Assembly: GCA_025928435.1 (NCBI GenBank)
Contig: JAICJM010000243.1
Location: 1-5,117, forward strand
Length of the DNA stretch: 5,117 nt
From: Thermoleophilia bacterium
Lineage (GTDB): Bacteria > Actinomycetota > Thermoleophilia > Gaiellales > JAICJC01
Direction: 5' to 3'
This document shows, piece after piece, positions 1-4,843 of the stretch. The notes under the pieces were generated by a model. It did not search any database, had not been told where the DNA came from, and saw only the letters and a program-made list of their open reading frames with translations. Every line of letters begins with the position of its first letter. Position 1 is the stretch's first letter. The translations under genes and the position numbers were made by a program.

Positions 1-124
1 CGGTGACGCGGTAGCCGAGCCGGATCTCCTCGGTGCGTCCTTGTGTCCGGTCGATGCAGATGGCGCAGACGGGTCGTTTGAGCGACAGGTTGCGGGCCTT
101 GTAGAGCGTCGGAAGGGCATCCAT
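1..124 (-). CDS. Small CxxC protein, N-terminal part (gene runs off the left edge)
   Basis: An uninterrupted minus-strand frame starts at an ATG at 124-122 and runs off the window after 41 codons. The protein begins MDALPTLYKARNLSLKRP and contains a C20-x2-C23 pair (VCAIC), followed by a basic/acidic mix (DRTQGRTEEIRLGYRV). The paired cysteines suggest half of a zinc-binding knuckle, and the second half would lie outside the window. I do not recognise a named family. It resembles short actinobacterial proteins of unknown function with a CAIC-type motif, but that is from memory only. No clear Shine-Dalgarno sequence precedes the ATG. An in-frame GTG at 157-155 is an alternative start that would add 11 residues. 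The other minus-strand frame, from the ATG at 120, is also open here but reads as low-complexity Arg/Ser/Pro sequence and was not chosen. It diverges from surE. Confidence 0.55.
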   Translation of the reverse strand, partial: MDALPTLYKARNLSLKRPVCAICIDRTQGRTEEIRLGYRVT

Positions 125-136
125 CGGTATCGATGA

Positions 137-159
137 GTGTGACGACGGAGATGTCACAC
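137..159. promoter_or_regulatory. Inverted repeat GTGTGAC-N9-GTCACAC, possible operator
   Basis: Two perfect 7-bp arms, GTGTGAC (137-143) and GTCACAC (153-159), flank a 9-bp spacer. The repeat lies 13 to 35 bp upstream of the ATG of the minus-strand CxxC gene, where a dimeric regulator could block or activate its promoter. The TGTGA/TCACA halves recall CRP/FNR-family half-sites. However, the spacing is 11 bp rather than the canonical 6 bp, so a CRP assignment is not supported. It could instead form a weak leader hairpin, or be chance. Confidence 0.35.
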
Positions 160-210
160 GTGGGTGACGAGGCGTCGTGAGAGTGTCAGGGAACCGCAAA
201 TGACACATGC

Positions 211-231
211 AAACGACGCCAACTGTCGTTT
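211..231. promoter_or_regulatory. Inverted repeat AAACGAC-N7-GTCGTTT
   Basis: Perfect 7-bp arms, AAACGAC (211-217) and GTCGTTT (225-231), flank a 7-bp spacer. They sit in the locally AT-richer part of the divergent region, about 140 bp upstream of surE. The 14-bp centre-to-centre distance would suit a dimeric DNA-binding protein. The site is too far from the surE ATG to be a ribosome-binding control element. A role as operator or 5' leader hairpin is an inference from the symmetry alone. Confidence 0.3.
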
Positions 232-321
232 ACCGCGTTCCTCATGGCCTTGCAAGCCCCGCCGGCCGCACGACTCGACCAGTGGTGTAGATCAGGCCCG
301 CGGCCCACCACGACCGCGACC

Positions 322-337
322 GCCGGCTGAAGCCGGC
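322..337 (+). repeat. Short hairpin GCCGGC-TGAA-GCCGGC in the surE leader
   Basis: A 6-bp all-G/C stem (322-327 with 332-337) closes a TGAA tetraloop, 33 bp before the surE start codon. It would fold stably in a surE leader transcript if transcription starts upstream. No T-run follows, so it is not a classical intrinsic terminator. Short G/C hairpins of this kind are common by chance in GC-rich DNA. Confidence 0.25.
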
Positions 338-370
338 ACGGCCCGTCAAGCCATAGGCTGCGGTCGCCGG

Positions 371-1153
371 ATGCGCATCCTGCTCACCAACGACGACGGG
401 GTCACGTCCCGCGGCCTACTGGCCGCGAAGCAGGCGCTCGACCGCGTCGGCACGGTGTCGGTGATCGCGCCGGACTCGAACCGGAGCGGCGTCGGCCGCG
501 GGATCACGATCGACCGGCCGCTGACCGTCGTCGAGCACACCCTCCGGGACGGCTCGTTGGGCTACGCCACCGACGGTACGCCGGTCGACTGCGTGCGGTT
601 CGCGGCCCTCGGCCTGATCGGCGAGCCGCCCGACCTGATCGTCGCCGGGATCAACTACGGCGTGAACCTGGGCGACGACGTCACCTACTCCGGCACGGTC
701 GCCGCCGCGTTCGAGGGGATCGTGCTCGGCATCCCCGCCGTGGCCGTGTCGCAGCAGAGCCCGGAGGCGGGCCTGCACTTCCGCCGCCAGTCCGGCTACG
801 ACTTCTCGCCGGCCGCGGACTTCCTGCCCGGCCTGGTGCAGCTGATCGGGGAGCGAGGCCTGCCGCCACGCACGATCCTGAACGTGAACGCCCCGCCGCC
901 GCCCGTCTCGGGCGTGTCGGTCGTCCGCCTTGGCCGGCGCATCTACCAGGACCGGCTCGACCTCGCGTCGGACGAGCAGGGCCGCCGCCGCTACCACATC
1001 TACGGCGACGATCCCTCGTACCACGACGAGCCCGACACCGACTTCCATGCGATCGCCCAGGGCCGGATCGCGGTCACCCCCGTGCACCTCGACCTCACGA
1101 GCGGCACCGGTGTCGCCGAGGTGGGCTCGTGGCCGCTCGAGGCGGCGAGCTAG
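371..1153 (+). CDS. surE: 5'/3'-nucleotidase SurE
   Basis: The product is a 260-residue SurE-family phosphatase, which hydrolyses nucleoside 5'- and 3'-monophosphates using a divalent metal in the cytoplasm. The start is fixed by the canonical SurE N-terminus MRILLTNDDGV directly at the ATG. Visible family residues are the metal ligands D8 and D9, S39 in APDSNRSGVG, and N95 in VAGINYG. Also present are the GTPVDCV segment (69-75), SGTVAAAFEG (107-116), and NVNAP in the C-terminal half. Its length matches typical SurE proteins (about 250 residues). The segment after S39 reads GVGRGIT rather than the common GAGHSIT, a conservative deviation near the active-site loop. No strong Shine-Dalgarno sequence is visible before the ATG. 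Its TAG stop overlaps that of the convergent VOC gene, so neither gene has a terminator of its own in between. Catalytic competence is inferred from the intact residues. Confidence 0.96.
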   Translation: MRILLTNDDGVTSRGLLAAKQALDRVGTVSVIAPDSNRSGVGRGITIDRPLTVVEHTLRDGSLGYATDGTPVDCVRFAALGLIGEPPDLIVAGINYGVNLGDDVTYSGTVAAAFEGIVLGIPAVAVSQQSPEAGLHFRRQSGYDFSPAADFLPGLVQLIGERGLPPRTILNVNAPPPPVSGVSVVRLGRRIYQDRLDLASDEQGRRRYHIYGDDPSYHDEPDTDFHAIAQGRIAVTPVHLDLTSGTGVAEVGSWPLEAAS

Positions 1154-1644
1154 CCCGTCTCCGCGGCGGCGAGCAGCCCCGGAAGGTCGAGCGGCTCGGT
1201 CACCATGGCGAGCGAGCCGTCGGGGCGCAGCGGCCACTCCTCCCGCGGCCGATCCCAGTAGAGCTCGATGCCGTTGCCGTCCGGGTCGTGCAGGTAGAGA
1301 GCCTGGGAGACGCCGTGGTCGGACGCCCCGTCGAGGCCGACGCCGTGCTCCACCAGCCGGCGCAGCGCCCGGCCGAGGTCGGCCCGGGTGGGGTAGAGGA
1401 TCGCGAGGTGGTAGAGCCCGGTCGTGCCCCGCGGCGGGGGCGGCCCGCCGGCGCTCTCCCACGTGTTCAGGCCGATGTGGTGGTGGTAGCCGTCGGCCGC
1501 CATGAACGCGGCCTGATGGCCGTAGCGCTGGCGTAGCTCGAAGCCGAGCACGTCGCCGTAGAAGGCGACGGCGCGGTCGATGTCCGACACCTTGAGATGC
1601 ACGTGCCCGATGCTGGTGCCCGCGGGGATGCGGTACTCGTCCAT
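1150..1644 (-). CDS. VOC-family protein (glyoxalase/extradiol dioxygenase fold, CatE-like)
   Basis: This 164-residue protein has the two-module vicinal-oxygen-chelate fold. Module one starts at GHVHLKVSDIDRAVAFYGDV (residues 13-32) and continues through YHHHIGLNTWES (53-64). Module two starts at TGLYHLAILYPT (75-86) and ends at DPDGNGIELYWDRP (120-133). Likely metal ligands are H16, H79 and E127, with H55 or H56 as a fourth candidate. These are family-typical positions for a divalent metal, often Fe(II) or Mn(II). The YHHHIGLNTW and DPDGNGIELYWDRP blocks resemble catechol 2,3-dioxygenase-like CatE/YfiE proteins, but the substrate cannot be read from sequence. About 30 residues after E127 form a C-terminal tail. 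The ATG at 1644 is chosen because the protein becomes family-like at once. Upstream codons in the same frame cross a palindrome and are non-conserved. A GAGG lies only 3 nt before the ATG, which is unusually close. The stop overlaps that of surE. Confidence 0.9.
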   Translation of the reverse strand: MDEYRIPAGTSIGHVHLKVSDIDRAVAFYGDVLGFELRQRYGHQAAFMAADGYHHHIGLNTWESAGGPPPPRGTTGLYHLAILYPTRADLGRALRRLVEHGVGLDGASDHGVSQALYLHDPDGNGIELYWDRPREEWPLRPDGSLAMVTEPLDLPGLLAAAETG

Positions 1645-1652
1645 ATGCCTCA

Positions 1653-1658
1653 GCGTAC
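1653..1658 (-). promoter_or_regulatory. Candidate -10 element of the VOC gene
   Basis: On the minus strand the hexamer TACGCT fits the actinobacterial TANNNT -10 consensus and ends 8 nt before the ATG at 1644. Transcription would then begin at or within a couple of bases of the start codon, giving a leaderless mRNA. That would explain the poorly spaced GAGG. No good -35 is visible, and its expected place is next to the palindrome at 1680-1713. A six-base match with two fixed TA bases and one T is weak evidence. Confidence 0.25.
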
Positions 1659-1679
1659 CGGTCTGGGCGTGTTGGTGAT

Positions 1680-1713
1680 CGGGGACAGTCCCCGGGTCTG
1701 GGGACTGTCCCCG
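1680..1713. repeat. Nested palindrome, REP-like element or hairpin
   Basis: Two perfect 14-bp inverted arms, CGGGGACAGTCCCC (1680-1693) and GGGGACTGTCCCCG (1700-1713), flank a 6-bp spacer GGGTCT. Each arm is itself a near-perfect palindrome (GGGGAC, one base, GTCCCC). The DNA or RNA can therefore fold either as one long hairpin or as two small tandem hairpins. This architecture and the GGGGAC-type sequence resemble the REP/BIME repeats associated with REP-associated tyrosine transposases, many of which contain GGGGACAG or CTGTCCCC. No transposase gene lies in the window. It sits in the minus-strand gap, 39 bp after the cupredoxin stop and 35 bp before the VOC start. It may also act as a terminator for the cupredoxin transcript, although no T-tract follows. 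Confidence 0.75.
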
Positions 1714-1752
1714 TCCCGGCGCGGTAGGCAGGGTCCCGCGCACGGCCGCCGT

Positions 1753-2139
1753 CTATCCGACGGTCAGCTTGGTGTCCATGCCGAGGGCCTTGTGCCCGGG
1801 CACGGAGCAGAACAGGTCGTACGTGCCGCTCTTCAGGGTCACGGTCAGGTTCTTCGTCCCCTTGCCGAACGTGGGAGTCGCCTGGTCGGAGACGCCGGGG
1901 CCGTTGACCGTCAGGTTGTGGGAGGAGGGGCCCTGGTTCGTGACCACGAACGTGTAGGTGCCGGGCTGCACGGTCGATCCGCCCGCAAGCGTGATCGAGA
2001 AGTCCTTGAGGGTGACATCGATCTTCTTCCCCGAGGACGCGGGCGGGGAGCTGGTTCCGCCGCCGCCGGACCCGCCTCCGCAGGCGGCCAGCACGACGAT
2101 GAGGGCGGCCACTGCGGTCGCAACGCGTAGGCTTCGCAT
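1753..2139 (-). CDS. Lipoprotein cupredoxin (plastocyanin/azurin-like blue copper protein)
   Basis: This 128-residue protein is predicted to be exported and lipid-anchored on the outer face of the membrane. Residues 1-19 form a signal peptide (MRSLRVATAV, then a hydrophobic stretch) ending in the lipobox L17-A-A-C20, where C20 would carry the lipid. A Gly/Ser/Pro-rich linker (21-37) leads to a cupredoxin domain (about 38-128). The type 1 copper ligands are all present: H74 in SSHNLTV, then C111, H116 and M121 in the loop CSVPGHKALGM. The spacing C-x4-H-x4-M is typical of mononuclear blue copper proteins. The expected role is single-electron transfer or copper binding at the cell surface. The redox partner cannot be told, because no oxidase or reductase gene is in the window. 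GAGGAG lies 13 nt before the ATG, somewhat far for a ribosome-binding site. The gene diverges from the HAD gene across about 40 bp. Confidence 0.93.
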   Translation of the reverse strand: MRSLRVATAVAALIVVLAACGGGSGGGGTSSPPASSGKKIDVTLKDFSITLAGGSTVQPGTYTFVVTNQGPSSHNLTVNGPGVSDQATPTFGKGTKNLTVTLKSGTYDLFCSVPGHKALGMDTKLTVG

Positions 2140-2180
2140 GTGGCCTTGTACGCTCCTCGTCGCAGATCGGTTTGGCTGCT

Positions 2181-2834
2181 GTGACTCCCGCTACGAGGTC
2201 CGGCGGGAGAACGCCGGCGACATGGTTGTTCGACTTCGACGGCACGCTCGTCGACTCGGTGGAGCTGATCCTGGATTCCCTCCGGCACGCCACGCGGACG
2301 GTGCTCGGGCGCGTCGTCCCCGATGACGTCCTGCGGGCCCGGGTCGGCAGGCCGTTGCGCGAGCACATGCGCGAGCTCGACGCCGAGCGCGCCGACGATC
2401 TCGTCGCCGTCTACCGCGAGCACAACCTCCGCCGCCACGCCGACCTGCTGCGGCCGTATCCCGGCGTCGCGGAGATGCTGTCCGGTCTGCGCGGCCGGCG
2501 CGTGCGGATCGGCATCGTGACCTCGAAGATGCGCCCGGCGGTCGACGCCGGCATGGCGCTCGTCCCGCTGGGCGAGTTCGACGCGATCGTGACCTGCGAG
2601 GACACCGACCGCCACAAGCCCGACCCGGCCCCCGTGCTGCACGGCCTCGCCCTGCTCGACGCCGACCCGGAGACGACCGTCTACGTCGGCGACTCGCCCT
2701 ACGACGTCCGCGCCGGAAGGGCGGCGGGCGTCGCCACCGCGGCGGCACTGTGGGGCGCGTTCCCGGCGGACGTGCTCCGGGCCGAGCGTCCCGACCGGGA
2801 GCTGCGGCGGCCCGAGGAGGCGCTCTCATGGTGA
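2181..2834 (+). CDS. HAD-IA family phosphatase (phosphoglycolate phosphatase/PpaX-like)
   Basis: This is a cytoplasmic haloacid-dehalogenase-superfamily phosphohydrolase of about 217 residues. With the GTG start, motif I is LFDFDGTLVDS with nucleophile D18 and acid/base D20. The helical subclass-I cap follows (about 27-95). Motif II is GIVTSK with T114, the motif III lysine is K146 in DRHKPDP, and motif IV is VGDSPYDV with D171 and D175 binding Mg2+. All catalytic positions are intact. The arrangement and the C-terminal AALWGAFP segment are like the Gph/PpaX group, which acts on phosphoglycolate, pyrophosphate or related small phosphates. The substrate is not determinable here. The start is uncertain: a TTG at 2172 (three residues longer) and a TTG at 2226, immediately before the motif I Phe, are alternatives, and none has a well-placed Shine-Dalgarno sequence. 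The 3' end overlaps ligA by 7 bp, so the two are very probably co-transcribed. Confidence 0.9.
   Translation: MTPATRSGGRTPATWLFDFDGTLVDSVELILDSLRHATRTVLGRVVPDDVLRARVGRPLREHMRELDAERADDLVAVYREHNLRRHADLLRPYPGVAEMLSGLRGRRVRIGIVTSKMRPAVDAGMALVPLGEFDAIVTCEDTDRHKPDPAPVLHGLALLDADPETTVYVGDSPYDVRAGRAAGVATAAALWGAFPADVLRAERPDRELRRPEEALSW
2814..2820 (+). promoter_or_regulatory. Ribosome-binding site of ligA
   Basis: GAGGAGG is a near-perfect Shine-Dalgarno sequence, 7 nt before the ATG at 2828. It lies inside the last codons of the HAD gene. It fixes the ligA start and excludes the longer in-frame reading from 2750. Its position and the 7-bp gene overlap mean that ribosomes finishing the HAD reading frame would be placed to initiate on ligA. 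Confidence 0.85.
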
Positions 2835-4840
2835 AGGCCGAGACGCGCGCGCCCGAGCTGCGCCGCCTGATCTCCGAGGCCAACCACCGCTACCACGTGC
2901 TCGACGCGCCGACGGTGTCGGACGGGGAGTACGACGGCTGGGTGCGCGAGCTGCAGGCGATCGAGGCCGAGCACCCCGAGCTCGTCACGCCCGACTCGCC
3001 CACCCAGCGCGTGGGCGCGCCGCCCTCGAGCCAGTTCGCCCAGGTCGAGCACCCCCAGCGGATGCTCTCGCTCGCGAACGCGCGCACCGACGACGAGTTC
3101 TGGGCCTGGGTCGAGCGCCTGCGCCGCCTGCTCGACGGCGAGCCGTTCCAGCTCGTCACCGAGCCGAAGATCGACGGTCTCGCGATCTCGCTCCTGTACG
3201 AGCGCGGCAGCTTCGCCCGCGGCGCCACCCGCGGCGACGGCGTCATCGGCGAGGACGTGACCGCCAACCTGCGCACGGTGCGCTCGATCCCGCTCTCGCT
3301 GCCCGAGTACGCCGGGCCGCTGCCGGAGCTGGTCGAGGTGCGCGGCGAGGTGTATCTACCCCTCCAGGGATTCGCCCGCGTGAACGAGGAGCAGGTCGCG
3401 GCCGGGGCGAAGCCGTTCATGAACCCGCGCAACTCGGCCGCCGGGTCGCTGCGACAGAAGGACCCGGCGGTGACGGCGCGGCGGCCGCTCGCGCTCTGGG
3501 CCTACGCGATCGGCACGAGCCAGGGGCTCGAGGTCGACTCGCACTGGGATGCGCTCGCGTGGCTGCGCGACCACCACTTCCCGGTCAGCCCGGACGTGCG
3601 CCTGCACGACGATCCGGCCGAGGCGCTGGCGGCCTGCCACGGGTGGGAGGCGCGGCGGGCGGAACTGCCGTTCGACGTCGACGGCGCGGTCGTCAAGGTG
3701 TCGTCCTACGAGCAGCAGCGGCGGTTGGGGTCGGTCGGCCGCGACCCGCGCTGGGCGGTCGCGTTCAAGTTCCCGCCGACAACGGCGCTGACGACGCTCG
3801 AGCGGATCGGCCTGAACGTCGGCCGCACCGGTGCGATGAACCCGTACGCGGTGCTCGAGCCCGTGAACGTCGGCGGTGTGACGGTGTCGATGGCGACGCT
3901 GCACAACGAGGACGACATCCGCCGCAAGGACATCCGCGAGGGCGACCGGGTGATCATCCAGCGGGCCGGCGACGTGATCCCGCAGGTGGTCGGCCCCGCG
4001 CCCGAGCAGCCGGGCACGCGCGGGCGGCAGTGGTCGATGCCCGACCGCTGCCCGGTGTGCGACCACCCGGTGGTGCGGGCCGAGGGCGAGGCCCGCCACT
4101 ACTGCTCCAACCGCGCCTGCCCGTCTCGGGGCTACGAGGGCCTGCGCCACTTCGTCTCGCGCGGTGCGATGGACGTCGACGGCGTGGGCGAGAAGCTCGT
4201 GCGCAAGCTGATGGAGGTCGGTCTCGCGGCCCAGCCGCAGGACTTCTACAAGCTCACTGCGGACGACCTGCTCGCGCTCGACGGGTTCCAGGAGCGCTCG
4301 GCCGAGAAGGCGATCGAGGCCATCGAGACGTCGAAGCGGCAGCCGTTCGGGCGCGTGCTCTTCGCCCTCGGCATCCCGCACGTCGGGTCCGTCACCGCCC
4401 AGGCGCTGGCCGACGGCTTCGGGTCGATGGAGGCGCTGCGGGCCGCGACGGCCGAGGAGATCGCCGAGGTGGAGGGCGTCGGCCCGGTGATCGCCGAGCA
4501 GGTGGCCGGCTGGTTCGTCGACGAGGAGCACGCGGGGATCGTCGACGCGCTCACGGAGGCGGGCCTGACGATGACCGGGCCGAAGCGCGCGCAGGCGCCG
4601 GCGGGGCCGCTGGCCGGCAAGACGTTCGTGGTCACGGGCACGCTCGAGAGCTTCTCCCGCGACGGGATCGCCGAGCACCTGGCGGCGCTCGGCGCGAAGG
4701 TGACGAACAGCGTCTCGGCCAGCACCGACTACCTGCTCGCGGGCGCGGGCGGCGGCTCGAAGCGGGCCAAGGCAGAGCAGCTGGGCGTGGCGGTGATCTC
4801 CGAGGCCGATCTGGCGGATCTCACCGACGCAGGCGGTTGA
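2828..4840 (+). CDS. ligA: NAD-dependent DNA ligase LigA
   Basis: This 670-residue enzyme seals nicks in duplex DNA during replication and repair, using NAD+ as AMP donor. Domain order is complete. Domain Ia (about 1-65) has HRYHVLDAPTVSDGEYD, which binds NMN. The adenylation domain carries the nucleophile K114 in TEPKIDGL. It also has TRGDGVIGEDVTANLRT, E170 in EVRGEV, K290 in DVDGAVVKV and K314 in AFKFP. The OB fold begins near NVGRTG. A four-cysteine zinc finger uses C408, C411, C426 and C431. The helix-hairpin-helix domain (about 434-590) includes LGIPHVG and VEGVGP. A C-terminal BRCT domain (about 593-670) begins PLAGKTFVVTG. Length and residue numbers closely match E. coli LigA (K115, K290, K314), so the gene looks intact and functional. 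Its ATG is set by an excellent Shine-Dalgarno sequence within the HAD gene. The stop is 3 bp from the convergent carboxypeptidase stop. Confidence 0.98.
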   Translation: MVKAETRAPELRRLISEANHRYHVLDAPTVSDGEYDGWVRELQAIEAEHPELVTPDSPTQRVGAPPSSQFAQVEHPQRMLSLANARTDDEFWAWVERLRRLLDGEPFQLVTEPKIDGLAISLLYERGSFARGATRGDGVIGEDVTANLRTVRSIPLSLPEYAGPLPELVEVRGEVYLPLQGFARVNEEQVAAGAKPFMNPRNSAAGSLRQKDPAVTARRPLALWAYAIGTSQGLEVDSHWDALAWLRDHHFPVSPDVRLHDDPAEALAACHGWEARRAELPFDVDGAVVKVSSYEQQRRLGSVGRDPRWAVAFKFPPTTALTTLERIGLNVGRTGAMNPYAVLEPVNVGGVTVSMATLHNEDDIRRKDIREGDRVIIQRAGDVIPQVVGPAPEQPGTRGRQWSMPDRCPVCDHPVVRAEGEARHYCSNRACPSRGYEGLRHFVSRGAMDVDGVGEKLVRKLMEVGLAAQPQDFYKLTADDLLALDGFQERSAEKAIEAIETSKRQPFGRVLFALGIPHVGSVTAQALADGFGSMEALRAATAEEIAEVEGVGPVIAEQVAGWFVDEEHAGIVDALTEAGLTMTGPKRAQAPAGPLAGKTFVVTGTLESFSRDGIAEHLAALGAKVTNSVSASTDYLLAGAGGGSKRAKAEQLGVAVISEADLADLTDAGG

Positions 4841-4843
4841 GCC

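Larger units (their letters stand above)
125..370. other. Divergent intergenic region between the CxxC gene and surE
   Basis: This 246-bp stretch has no convincing coding sequence. It is visibly less GC-rich than its surroundings around 190-245, as expected for a promoter-bearing region between divergent genes. It holds three short inverted repeats (137-159, 211-231, 322-337), listed separately. I could not pick a confident -35/-10 pair for either direction. A frame in phase with surE is open from a GTG at 164, but its translation is Arg/Pro-rich and unlike any SurE N-terminus, so I treat it as untranslated. No tRNA, riboswitch or small-protein gene could be supported. Confidence 0.6.

Noticed and set aside
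138..158. CRP/FNR box
   Set aside because: The TGTGA and TCACA halves are present but separated by 11 bp instead of 6, so the canonical site is not met. It is kept only as an unassigned inverted repeat.
270..345. Weak tRNA-like stretch around GTGGTGTAGATCAGG
   Set aside because: It somewhat recalls a D-arm, but no matching acceptor stem, anticodon arm or TTCGA-type T-loop could be folded around it.
164..370. In-frame N-terminal extension of surE starting at a GTG at 164
   Set aside because: The 69 extra residues are Arg/Pro-rich and of low complexity, and they cross inverted repeats. SurE proteins begin exactly at MRILLTNDDGV, which matches the ATG at 371.
1645..1743. N-terminal extension of the VOC protein to an upstream ATG at 1743
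   Set aside because: The extra 33 residues are translated from the palindrome and its flanks and have no VOC character. The family-like sequence begins just after the ATG at 1644.
416..2368. A 650-codon minus-strand open frame spanning surE, VOC, cupredoxin and HAD
   Set aside because: It is antisense or out of frame to four well-supported genes and reads as Arg/Ala/Pro/His-rich sequence. GC-rich codon bias creates such open shadow frames.
2750..2827. N-terminal extension of LigA to an upstream start at 2750
   Set aside because: It lies wholly inside the HAD gene and is Gly/Ala/Arg-rich. The excellent Shine-Dalgarno sequence at 2814-2820 points to the ATG at 2828.
3356..4678. A 440-codon minus-strand open frame opposite ligA
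   Set aside because: It is a shadow of ligA third-position GC bias, with Arg/His/Leu/Ala-rich composition and no recognisable motif.
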